This document shows positions 49,700-57,773 of a stretch of DNA of 64,000 bases, in pieces. The DNA comes from Enhygromyxa salina (GTDB taxonomy: Bacteria > Myxococcota_A > Polyangia > Nannocystales > Nannocystaceae), in the NCBI RefSeq assembly GCF_000737335.2, contig NZ_JMCC02000015.1:1-64000 (forward strand), written 5' to 3'. The notes under the pieces were generated by a model. That model was given only the letters and a program-made list of their open reading frames with translations, did no database searches and was not told the origin of the DNA. Position 1 is the first letter of the stretch, and each line of letters starts with the position of its first letter. The translations under genes and the position numbers were made by a program.

Positions 49700-51427
49700 C
49701 TAGCGGCGTCGTGGCGCCCGCTGGAACCACGCCAGACCAAACAGCGCGAACATGGCCAGCATCGCCTCGGGTCGCATCCGCGAGATCGAGCAATTCCACG
49801 GCGAAGGTCCAACCAGCTGATCGTGGTTCGAAGCGTCGATCAGCTCGTCGATCTCCTCGAGGTTGTCGGTCTCGACCTGCGCCGGCCCGACCGTGGGCAC
49901 CCGCTCGATCCGCTGGGCGCTGGGCATGTCGGCAAAAGGTGGGTACGCGCCGGCCTCGAGCGCGACCTTGCGACCGTCGCTGAGCTCGATCCAATCGGGG
50001 CTCTCGTCACACGAGAACACCCGCGTCGCCGTAATGTTGTTGTCAACGGTCCCGAGCGAGCTGGTCTCGTGGAACAGCGGATCCTCGATCATCTCGTGGG
50101 GCGAGATCAGCGTGAACATGCGGGTCAGGTAGGTCGCGTCGACCAGCATGTCGAGCGCGTGCTCACCCGGAACGAAGATCCGCTCGTCGAGCTCCGCGGC
50201 CAGGCCCGGCTGGGTGTCCCACGCGACCGGATCAATCAGGTCAATATTGGTGAACAGGTCCGACCAAAACGCCTCTTCGTTCATGCCGTCCGGGGCCGGC
50301 AAGTAGCGCTGCAGAACCGGGCGCACCTGCGGGTGATAGAAGTCGCAATTCTCGTTGCTGCACAGCATCAGGTCCTGATCCGTGAGCACCGAGACGACCT
50401 CTACTGGCGGCAGCCCAACAAAGGACGCGCCGTCCCAGCTGGCGCCCGCGATGCCGGTGGTCGTCACGACCGCGTCGGTGCCAGCGTACTCGGTCACGAA
50501 CGCCCGCCCGCCGGCCTCGTCGATCGCCAGCGCGACCAGCTCGAGGTAGTTGGTCGCGACCGATCCAAGCCAGTCGAGCTTGGCCAGGTTGAGCTCGACG
50601 TGCGGCCAGTTCTGCGGGGCCGCGCGATCGCTCCCCAAGAAGAACGCCCGGATCGCCATGTTCTCGGTCGCGGCGATCCGCGTCAGCCGGATCGGGATGC
50701 AAGGCTCGACGCCCGGGTAGCGGATCGCCAGCGGGTGAATCTCGTCGACCCCAACCCCACCGCGCAGCTTGAAGGCCACGAACACGAAGTCATCGTCGAG
50801 GTACTCTTGCAGGATCGGCGGCGCGTCGGGGTCTTGCGCGTAGCCTGCCGCGTCTAGCCAGTCCACGATCACGTCGACGCTGTCGCCCGTCAGGACCACA
50901 TATTCGAACGCTCCCGCGAACCCGCGATCGAGGATCTCGGGCCCCTCGTCGCCGCCTTCTTCACTTCCAAACGTGCCAAAGCCGCTGTCACTGGCGCCAT
51001 TGATGAAGTCTTCGGAGAAGCTAACACCGCAGCCAAGCCCAACGCCACCAAACCCGCAGTCGCCATTAAACCGGCTGTTGACCGAGATCGTTGGCACCGT
51101 GCCCGCGAGCATGTTGGAGAACAGCGCCTGCGAGCCAACCAAGATCTCCGGCACCTGGGAGACCGGGACCAACCACGCGAACCGGTCTGGGTCGCCCTCG
51201 TATTGGATCTGAATGTGGGCCTCCGTGTGGGGGCCGTCGTCGCCGTTGTCGATCCAAAACAGGATGTTCTCGCCGGACTGGTCGACCGGCATCACCTGCG
51301 GGCCGGCGTCACAGAAGGTCCCACCGCAGGCATCGGCGACGAGCGGGACCAGGGCGAGCCCGGCAACACAGGCCGCGGCGAGGGTCAGAACGAGGGGCTT
51401 GGGCCAAGCAGAGTATGTAGAATTCAT
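49700..51427 (-). CDS. DUF2330 secreted protein with C-terminal anchor
   Basis: About 575 residues. The signal peptide ends LVADA, and the mature start ACGGTFCDAG plus 'MPVDQSGENILFWIDNGDD' and 'FAWLVPVSQVPEI' are the DUF2330 signature. The C-terminus has a Cys (NCSISRMRP), a hydrophobic stretch (AMLAMFALFGLAWF) and a basic end (QRAPRRR), resembling the MYXO-CTERM sorting signal for cell-surface anchoring, without its full consensus. Function unknown; the family is widespread in myxobacteria. Start at ATG 51427, frame open to 51466. Confidence 0.82.
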   Translation of the reverse strand: MNSTYSAWPKPLVLTLAAACVAGLALVPLVADACGGTFCDAGPQVMPVDQSGENILFWIDNGDDGPHTEAHIQIQYEGDPDRFAWLVPVSQVPEILVGSQALFSNMLAGTVPTISVNSRFNGDCGFGGVGLGCGVSFSEDFINGASDSGFGTFGSEEGGDEGPEILDRGFAGAFEYVVLTGDSVDVIVDWLDAAGYAQDPDAPPILQEYLDDDFVFVAFKLRGGVGVDEIHPLAIRYPGVEPCIPIRLTRIAATENMAIRAFFLGSDRAAPQNWPHVELNLAKLDWLGSVATNYLELVALAIDEAGGRAFVTEYAGTDAVVTTTGIAGASWDGASFVGLPPVEVVSVLTDQDLMLCSNENCDFYHPQVRPVLQRYLPAPDGMNEEAFWSDLFTNIDLIDPVAWDTQPGLAAELDERIFVPGEHALDMLVDATYLTRMFTLISPHEMIEDPLFHETSSLGTVDNNITATRVFSCDESPDWIELSDGRKVALEAGAYPPFADMPSAQRIERVPTVGPAQVETDNLEEIDELIDASNHDQLVGPSPWNCSISRMRPEAMLAMFALFGLAWFQRAPRRR

Positions 51428-51622
51428 GAGGTGTCTCGCGAGGTTGGTGGGTCTCGCGATATTCATTCTTGCAGGTGGCGGGCCGACTCGCCAGGCAATA
51501 GATTACGCAGCGATTTCGCCCGAGAACCGCGATATCAGCCGCGCAGGTGGCCTGGCGAGGGCCGGCATGACCCAGGAGCGACGTTGGCGTCGCTGATCCG
51601 GCCACCCGTCACGACATCGCTG

Positions 51623-52726
51623 TCACGCGAGCCCAACCGCCTCGCCGCTGCCCATTCGCCGCAGCCACCGATAGTGCGAGCGCAGGGCCGCGCGGAGCTT
51701 CTCGGTGGCGCGGTAGCGAACGCCAAATTCCGCGGCCGTCTGCTCGACGATCTTGGCCAGCGCCGGGTAGTGCAGGTGACTGACCCGGGGGAACAGGTGG
51801 TGGACGGCCTGGAAATTGAGCCCGCCAACGTACCAGCTCAGCAGCTTGTTGCCCCGGGCAAAGTCGACCGTGGTCGCGAGCTGGTGCGCCGCGAAGTCCC
51901 GAGTCTGTGCTTGGGCCTCGCTCGTCGAGGCAAACTCGGCCTCCTCCACACAGTGCGCCAGCTGAAACACGACCGACAGGGTCACCCCACACGCGACCGA
52001 CAGCGCCGCATAGAACACCAGCCCCTTGCCCAGGCCCAGCACGAGGATCGGGATCAGCAGCGCCCAGGCGAAGTGCACGATCTTGCCGCCAACGAGGATG
52101 CCCAGGTCCAGGCCCCGCGGCCTACGGATCCGGTGGGTGCCGATCCGGCCGCGCGCGAGGTTGCTGAAGTCGTCGAACAGAAACCACTTGGCGGTCAAGA
52201 ACCCGTACAGCGGCCACATGTAGAGGTGTTGGAAGCGGTGGGCCCGGTGGTGCTTCTGACTGGGGGCCATGCGCGCGAACGGGGCCGCGTCCAGGTCATC
52301 GTCGACGCCCTCGATGTTTGTATAAGTGTGATGAATGACGCCGTGCTTGACTCGCCATACATACGAGCTCGCACCAAGCAGATCGAGGACCGAGGCGGCG
52401 GCCTTGTTGATCCCGCGCCGCTCGGAGTAGGCGAGGTGACCGCCGTCGTGCTGGACCGCCATCCCGAGCCCGGCGGTGGCCAAGCCGCAGCTGAGCCCAA
52501 ACGCGATCACGGCGATCCATGACCCGGACCCGCCCAGGAAACCCCCCAGCGCCAGCGCGCCGGCGTAGCCCGCGAACAGCCAGGCGAAGATGACCGCCGT
52601 CTTGAGCATCATGCGTGCGCCGCCGCCCCGCGAGCGCCCCGTGGCTTGAAAGTAGGCGTCCACGCGGTGCTTGAGCGCGAGCGAGAACGCTGTGCGTGAG
52701 TCGAACCGAATCCGAGGATCTTCCAC
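51623..52726 (-). CDS. Front-end fatty acid desaturase
   Basis: A 367-residue membrane di-iron desaturase introducing double bonds into acyl chains. All three His boxes are present: HDGGH (93-97), HGVIHH (128-133) and QAVHH (306-310). The Gln in the third box is typical of front-end (delta-5/6-like) acyl-lipid desaturases. Unlike many eukaryotic front-end enzymes there is no fused cytochrome b5 domain, so an external electron donor is needed. Four to six hydrophobic helices surround the boxes. GTG 52726 chosen; the longer frame to 52828 adds an unlikely leader. Followed downstream by a DUF2330 gene; on the same strand as the unknown gene at 52844. Confidence 0.9.
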   Translation of the reverse strand: MEDPRIRFDSRTAFSLALKHRVDAYFQATGRSRGGGARMMLKTAVIFAWLFAGYAGALALGGFLGGSGSWIAVIAFGLSCGLATAGLGMAVQHDGGHLAYSERRGINKAAASVLDLLGASSYVWRVKHGVIHHTYTNIEGVDDDLDAAPFARMAPSQKHHRAHRFQHLYMWPLYGFLTAKWFLFDDFSNLARGRIGTHRIRRPRGLDLGILVGGKIVHFAWALLIPILVLGLGKGLVFYAALSVACGVTLSVVFQLAHCVEEAEFASTSEAQAQTRDFAAHQLATTVDFARGNKLLSWYVGGLNFQAVHHLFPRVSHLHYPALAKIVEQTAAEFGVRYRATEKLRAALRSHYRWLRRMGSGEAVGLA

Positions 52727-52843
52727 TGCGGGACAGAGGAGCACCGATGCGGCTCGCGAAGTAGGCCGCGCCGCAGGGTACGACACAACGATGACAGCCG
52801 GAGACCCCGCACAGACCGGCGCAGACAAACCGGCACGCAGTGC

Positions 52844-53443
52844 TCAGCGCGACCAGGACATGTCCACGCGAACATCGACCAAGCCCATCTCGCCGCGCCG
52901 ACCTTGGGGGATCAGCCGACTGGTGAGCTTGGGTTGCTTGCCGCCTGCGTTGCTGATCAGCACGCCTGCGTGACCGTCCAAGCACGCGACCAGCCACGCG
53001 CCGAGCGGCTGTGGCACCTCGTGGTAGGCGGCCTTGGACAAGCCCCGCGCGGTCTCGACGATCTCCGCGCGACCAAAGTCGAAGCGCTCGAGCGCCGCGA
53101 GTTGCAGCTTCTCGGCGACCTTCTCGGGCGAAGAGGCCATCATGCGCACGCGTCCGAGCACGCCGCCCTCGCGGCGCGCGAGGTCCTGCGCGCGCGCCCG
53201 CAGCGACTGCTCCCAGCTGCGCTGCTCGAGCTTGGCGATGATCTCGGTCAGCGGCCGGATCGTCAGCGCGTCGTACCAGCCATCCGCCGTGAAGCGCTGC
53301 TCGACGAAGCTGCGGTGCGGACCCGCGGGCATCGCCTCGCACACCGCCTCCATGCCGCCCGGCAGCGTGGCTTTGACGTGCTCGCGGATCCCCAGGTAGG
53401 TCGACCCGCGCACGTGAAAGGGGCTCTCACCAGGGGCGTACAC
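52844..53443 (-). CDS. Unknown protein, myxobacterial TIGR02265/DUF2378-like
   Basis: 199 residues from GTG 53443 (GTG 53413 also possible), soluble, alpha/beta. The N-terminal 'VRGSTYLGIREHVKATLPGG' and internal Lys/Arg-rich helices recall a family of ~180-residue proteins of unknown function common in myxobacteria (TIGR02265/DUF2378), but the match is impressionistic. Only 14 bp separates its start from the divergent ATG of the sulfotransferase operon at 53458, so promoters must overlap the coding starts or the transcripts are nearly leaderless. Confidence 0.6.
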   Translation of the reverse strand: MYAPGESPFHVRGSTYLGIREHVKATLPGGMEAVCEAMPAGPHRSFVEQRFTADGWYDALTIRPLTEIIAKLEQRSWEQSLRARAQDLARREGGVLGRVRMMASSPEKVAEKLQLAALERFDFGRAEIVETARGLSKAAYHEVPQPLGAWLVACLDGHAGVLISNAGGKQPKLTSRLIPQGRRGEMGLVDVRVDMSWSR

Positions 53444-53457
53444 CCGCCTACCCTGCC

Positions 53458-53598
53458 ATGAACGCGCAGGATCCCCGAAAAATCGGCGTGCAGCGCCGCG
53501 GCGTGCTCGCCGAAGGGCGAATGCGGGCCCGCGCGCTCGATCTGGAGATTGTTGCTGACAGCGACGCCAACCCAGCGCTACTCACCGATCACCAATGA
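53458..53598 (+). CDS. 46-residue leader gene of the deacylase-sulfotransferase operon
   Basis: A short frame encoding MNAQDPRKIGVQRRGVLAEG...LTDHQ. The stop (TGA 53596-53598) overlaps the start of the deacylase gene as ATGA, the standard sign of coupled translation, and it fills the whole space between the divergent gene and the deacylase. Amphipathic and charged; no signal peptide or known motif. It could be a small subunit or a leader that controls translation of the next gene. No homologue recognised. Confidence 0.5.
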   Translation: MNAQDPRKIGVQRRGVLAEGRMRARALDLEIVADSDANPALLTDHQ

Positions 53599-54647
53599 AA
53601 GTCTCGACCCATCGCCAGCACCACGTCCAGATCGTCGAGTCCTTCGATCTCGCGGAATTCGAGCCGGGCTCGACGACCAAGCTGCGCGTGTCAATGGTCG
53701 GGAATGGGATCGGCGGCCTGATCAGCCTTCCGGTCGTGATCCTGCGCGGGGTCGAGCCTGGCCCGGTCATGGGCTTGACCGCGGCGATCCACGGCAACGA
53801 GCTCAACGGCATGCGCGTGATCCAAAAGGTGATCGCGCACGTCAAGCCCTCGCGGATCCGGGGCACGGTGATCTGCGTGCCGGTCGTCAACGTGCCGGGC
53901 TATCTCAACAACACCCGCCACTTCAACGACGGCTATGATCTCAACCGGGTGATGCCAGGCAAGCGCGGCGGGACCAACTCGCAGGTCTACGCGCACAGGT
54001 TCATGGAGCGCATCGTCTCGCACTTCGACTACATGATCGATCTGCACACCGCCAGCTTCGGGCGGATCAACACGCTCTACGTGCGCGCGGACATGACCAA
54101 CCCCGACACCGCGTGGATGGCCCTGTGCCAGCAACCGCAGATTGTATTGCACAACAAGGGCGCCGACGGGACCTTGCGCGGCGCGGCCATGGATCGCGGC
54201 GTGAAGTCGATCACCGTCGAAGTTGGCAACCCCAACGCATTTCAGTCTGACATGGTCGACGACGGCGCGACCGGGGTCCTCAACGTGCTCTCACGCCTGA
54301 AGATGATCGAAGACAGCGAGCATCAGCACCCCGGCGAGCCCGTGGTCTGCGTCAGCTCCTACTGGATGTACACCGAGGTCGGCGGCGTGCTCGAGGTCTA
54401 CCCGCAGCTCGCAGCCCGGATCCGCAAGGGCGAGGTGGTTGCCTGCGTGCGCGACATCTACGGTGATCTGATCGAGGAGTACCGCGCACCCGAAGACGGG
54501 ATCATCATCGGCCGCTCGACCCACCCGGTCAACCAAACCGGGTCGCGGGTGATCCACTTGGGGATCGAGGGCACGATCGATCAACATAATCACGCGTACG
54601 CGCCCGATGGCAGCACAGATCCCGATCTACCCAACGGGACCGATTGA
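53595..54647 (+). CDS. AstE/aspartoacylase-family zinc deacylase
   Basis: A 350-residue zinc hydrolase of the succinylglutamate desuccinylase/aspartoacylase family, relatives of carboxypeptidase A, cleaving N-acyl amino acids or similar amides. Zinc ligands H66 and E69 (AAIHGNELNG) and H151 (DLHTASFG) and a catalytic Glu near 202 (VEVGNPN) are visible, with the expected 'NVPGYLNNTRHFNDGYDLNRVMPG' loop. A C-terminal beta domain (~260-350) is of the barrel-sandwich type (GEVVACVRDIYGD). Stand-alone members often act on small-molecule conjugates; in this operon a lipid- or metabolite-linked acyl amide is a fair guess. Confidence 0.88.
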   Translation: MKVSTHRQHHVQIVESFDLAEFEPGSTTKLRVSMVGNGIGGLISLPVVILRGVEPGPVMGLTAAIHGNELNGMRVIQKVIAHVKPSRIRGTVICVPVVNVPGYLNNTRHFNDGYDLNRVMPGKRGGTNSQVYAHRFMERIVSHFDYMIDLHTASFGRINTLYVRADMTNPDTAWMALCQQPQIVLHNKGADGTLRGAAMDRGVKSITVEVGNPNAFQSDMVDDGATGVLNVLSRLKMIEDSEHQHPGEPVVCVSSYWMYTEVGGVLEVYPQLAARIRKGEVVACVRDIYGDLIEEYRAPEDGIIIGRSTHPVNQTGSRVIHLGIEGTIDQHNHAYAPDGSTDPDLPNGTD

Positions 54648-54694
54648 GCTCGCCCAGTACTCACCCCGGCGCAAACCAGCTAAGATCCGCGGCC

Positions 54695-55822
54695 ATGGGG
54701 CTGCACATCGTCACCGGCGGCACGGGATTCGTCGGCTCTGCGGTGATCCTCGAGTTGCTGCGCTCGACCGACGCCCATGTGGTTGGTCTCACCCGCCCCG
54801 GCAAGCTCGGCGCCTGGCCGCGACTGCAGCAGACGCTGGAGCACGCCGCCCGCTTGTACGGCTACGGATCGAGCCTGGATGGAGACATCGCGTCGCGCTG
54901 CGAGGCCGTGGCGGCCGATGTCTGCGAGCCCAGCTGCGGCATCGCGCCCAGCCCGGAGTGGGCTGGGGCCGAGCTGTGGCACTGCGCCGCTTCGTTGCAG
55001 TTCCTCGATCGCTTCGAACAACAGATCTTTCGTACCAACGTCAACGGCAGCCGCCACGTCGCCCAGCTCGCCGTCGCTGCCAAGGTTGAGACCCTCAACA
55101 TGGTCAGCACCGCCTACGTCGCCGGTACGCGCGCGGGCGTGATCGAGGAGCGCGCTGTCGATTCAGACCTCGCGCAGACCAACAATCACTACGAGCGCAG
55201 CAAGATCGCGGCTGAAGCTGTGATCACCCAGGCCAAGCTTCCGCGGGTGCGCGTGCTCAGGCCTGGCATCGTCATCGGTCACTCGCAGACCCACGCCGCG
55301 CTCAACTACAACGGGCTCTACGGGTTCCTGCGCGGAATCCACAAGTTCCGGCGGCTGATGGAGCGGACCCAGCGGGAGCTCGGCGATCGCATCGAGGTGC
55401 GGATGATCGTCGACCCCAAGGGCACGCTGAATTTGATCCCCGTCGATCACGTCGCGCTCGACGCTGTCGCGCTCGCGCGGGCCAACGCCGGGCCGGGCTA
55501 CTACCACCTCACGGCAACCCACGCGCCGGCGTCGATCCCCGCCCTCGAGGTCATCTTCGGCTCGGTCGGCATGCGGCCGCCGATCATCGTCGACAGCCGC
55601 GAATCGTTCACGTGGCTCGACGAAAAATTCAACAGTCGCGTGGACTTCTATAGCGCCTACCTCGTCGGGCCCAAGCAGTTCTCGCGCGAGCAGATCAATC
55701 GTCACCTGCCCGCGTCGCCAAGCCTGGAGTTCGAGATTGACCCCGCCAAGCTGGCTGAGTTCTGTCGTTGGTATGTCGACGGCGTGCTGACCCATCGCAA
55801 GCCGATGCCGGTGACGCGGTGA
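54695..55822 (+). CDS. Thioester-reductase-type extended SDR
   Basis: A 375-residue NAD(P)-dependent oxidoreductase of the extended SDR (NAD_binding_4, 'male sterility/thioester reductase') type. Nucleotide motif GGTGFVGS (8-15), catalytic Tyr and Lys as Y166-ERS-K170, and 'LNLIPVDHVALDAV' near 255 are typical. These enzymes reduce acyl-CoA or carrier-bound acyl thioesters to aldehydes or alcohols; sterol dehydrogenases of the 3-beta-HSD kind are another possibility. It begins 47 bp after the deacylase stop and overlaps the sulfotransferase by 4 bp (GTGA). Confidence 0.87.
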   Translation: MGLHIVTGGTGFVGSAVILELLRSTDAHVVGLTRPGKLGAWPRLQQTLEHAARLYGYGSSLDGDIASRCEAVAADVCEPSCGIAPSPEWAGAELWHCAASLQFLDRFEQQIFRTNVNGSRHVAQLAVAAKVETLNMVSTAYVAGTRAGVIEERAVDSDLAQTNNHYERSKIAAEAVITQAKLPRVRVLRPGIVIGHSQTHAALNYNGLYGFLRGIHKFRRLMERTQRELGDRIEVRMIVDPKGTLNLIPVDHVALDAVALARANAGPGYYHLTATHAPASIPALEVIFGSVGMRPPIIVDSRESFTWLDEKFNSRVDFYSAYLVGPKQFSREQINRHLPASPSLEFEIDPAKLAEFCRWYVDGVLTHRKPMPVTR

Positions 55823-56880
55823 GCAGCGGCGAGCCGCGGCCCGTGATCGTGGTCGGGACCGGGCGCTGCGGCTCAACCCTGTTGTCACACATGTTTCGGG
55901 CCCACCCCGAGCTGCTGAGTGTGTCCGAGCTGTTCTCGTTCGCGACCGATCTCGGCGGCCGGATCCCCCAGGCATTCCCCGCGCAGCCGATCACCGGCGC
56001 CGAGTTCTGGCAGGTCGTCGGGGGTCGGCACCCGCGACAAAATTTGCTGCTGCGCCACGGCCTGCGCATGCCAGAGGTGCTGTTTCCGCCAACTGGCAGC
56101 GACGACATGCTCGCGCGAGGCGTGCCGGCGCTGTTGCTGACGACCCTGCCGCACCTCGATGATCAGCCCGAGCCGTTGTTCGACGCGCTCGAGGTCGCGC
56201 TCTCGCCACGGCCCCCCGCGCTGATCGGTGATCACTACCGAGCCCTGTTTCGCAGCCTGCAAGATCAATTTGGGCGGCGGACGTGGGTCGAGCGCTCGGG
56301 TGGGACCTTGCGCATCGTTGCGCGCTTGGTCGAGACCTTTCCCGAGGCCCGCTTCATCCACGTGGTACGTGACGGTCGCAACACGGCGATCTCCATGAGC
56401 CAACACGTGGGGTTTCGGATGGCGTTGATCTGCTTCTCGCTGCTCGAGCTGCTTGGCGTCGATCCCTTCGAGGATCCCGATCGCAGCGAGATCGACGACC
56501 TGCCCGACGATCTCGCCGCCTTGCTACCCGAGCACTTCACCCGTGAGGCGTTCTGGAGCTACGATCTGGCCCCTTCACTGTGCGGCCACTATTGGTCCGG
56601 TGAGATCCGTGACGGCGTCGCCCAGCTCCCCCGCGACCGAACCTTGACCGTGCGCTACGAAGATCTCCTCGACTCGCCGGCCGCAGCGATCACCCGGCTC
56701 GAGGCATTTGTGGGCCTCGGCGCGCCCAACCCAGCCTGGGTCGATCGGGCCGCGGGCATGGTCGGGCAGGGGCGCTCAGACTGGCGCTCGCTGCCCCCCG
56801 CCCAACGTGATGAACTGCAGCGCGCATGCGCGACGGGCTTCGAGGCCCTCGCGGCCCACGGCGTCGACTACGAGCGCTGA
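55819..56880 (+). CDS. PAPS-dependent sulfotransferase
   Basis: A 353-residue sulfotransferase that moves the sulfo group of PAPS to an alcohol or amine. The 5'-phosphosulfate loop is GTGRCGSTLLSHMF (~13-26) and the 3'-phosphate motif is RFIHVVRDGRNTAISMSQH (~175-195), both typical of the PF00685/PF13469 group. No signal peptide. The GTG start overlaps the SDR stop (GTGA), and it is one base from the transporter gene. Tight packing between a reductase that can make an alcohol and a BASS transporter suggests its acceptor is the SDR product (inference). Confidence 0.9.
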   Translation: MSSGEPRPVIVVGTGRCGSTLLSHMFRAHPELLSVSELFSFATDLGGRIPQAFPAQPITGAEFWQVVGGRHPRQNLLLRHGLRMPEVLFPPTGSDDMLARGVPALLLTTLPHLDDQPEPLFDALEVALSPRPPALIGDHYRALFRSLQDQFGRRTWVERSGGTLRIVARLVETFPEARFIHVVRDGRNTAISMSQHVGFRMALICFSLLELLGVDPFEDPDRSEIDDLPDDLAALLPEHFTREAFWSYDLAPSLCGHYWSGEIRDGVAQLPRDRTLTVRYEDLLDSPAAAITRLEAFVGLGAPNPAWVDRAAGMVGQGRSDWRSLPPAQRDELQRACATGFEALAAHGVDYER

Positions 56881-56881
56881 C

Positions 56882-57730
56882 ATGCTGCAGGACCTCGCCA
56901 TCAAGCTGCTCGTGGTAGCGATGATGATCGCGGTCGGTCTCGAGCTCCCGCTCGCCGAGCTCCGCGCGGGCCTGCGCAAGCGCGGGTTCTTGGCGGTCGG
57001 GCTCGCCCTCAACCTGCTCGTGACCCCGCTCGTGGTGTCTGGCCTGACGGGGCTGCTGGGGCTCGGGGCCGGCGCCAGCGTTGGGTTGTTGATCTGCGCC
57101 GTCGCGCCAGGCGGGCCGACGGGGCCGCTGTTCACCCGCATCGCCCGCGCTGACTTGGGGTTCGCAACTTCGCTGCAGGTGTGTCTGTGCTTCGTCGCGC
57201 TGTTGACCGCCCCGCTGAGCCTCGAGCTCTTCGCTGACGCGTCGCAGCAAGCTGGCAGCGCGCTGGTGTGGCCAATGATGCGCACCCTCGCGCTGTACCA
57301 GCTGCTGCCGCTGTGCGCGGGCATGGTGGTTCGCGCGAGGAGCGAAGCCCTGGCGAAGCGCCTGTCAAAGCCGGTCGGCATGCTCGCCAACCTGCTGCTG
57401 TTCGCGGTGATCATCGGGATGCTCGTGACCCGCGGGCACATCTTGCTCGAGCAGCCGCCAAGCGTGCACGCTCTGACCTGCGCCCTGGTGTTGGCCCCGA
57501 TCGCCGCCGCGTTCGCGTGGCCGGGGCTGCGACCCACGAATTTGGCGGTTGGGTTCGTGACGACCGTTCGAAACCTGTCGGTTGCGCTGTTGCTCTCGGC
57601 CAGCTTCTTCGCCGACGACCCAACCGTGGACGCGGTGATCTTGGTGTGGGCGTTCTACATGATGCTGCTCCCTGCCCTGATCGCGCTCGTCTTGGGTCGG
57701 CGAGCGCAGACAGGTGAGCCCAGCACGTGA
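56882..57730 (+). CDS. BASS-family (bile acid:sodium symporter-like) transporter
   Basis: A 282-residue membrane protein with nine or ten helices. 'AVGLELPLAELRAGLR', 'NLLVTPLVV', 'CAVAPGGPTGPLFTRIARAD' (the family's crossover motif near helix 4) and 'GFVTTVRNLSVALLLSASFF' (crossover near helix 9) are hallmarks. Relatives move organic anions, including sulfated steroids and bile salts, usually with sodium. Starts one base after the sulfotransferase stop. Either exports the sulfated product or recaptures it; direction cannot be told from sequence. Confidence 0.9.
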   Translation: MLQDLAIKLLVVAMMIAVGLELPLAELRAGLRKRGFLAVGLALNLLVTPLVVSGLTGLLGLGAGASVGLLICAVAPGGPTGPLFTRIARADLGFATSLQVCLCFVALLTAPLSLELFADASQQAGSALVWPMMRTLALYQLLPLCAGMVVRARSEALAKRLSKPVGMLANLLLFAVIIGMLVTRGHILLEQPPSVHALTCALVLAPIAAAFAWPGLRPTNLAVGFVTTVRNLSVALLLSASFFADDPTVDAVILVWAFYMMLLPALIALVLGRRAQTGEPST

Positions 57731-57773
57731 GCGCTCACCAAGGTCTTCGACCCCTGCGAGCCCAGGCCGGTCT

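Noticed and set aside
51426..51596. Plus-strand 56-residue frame with a hydrophobic start (MRCLARLVGLAIFILAGG)
   Set aside because: It starts exactly over the start codon of the DUF2330 gene on the other strand, has an Arg-rich tail and no family; probably chance, but worth a look if transcripts are found there.
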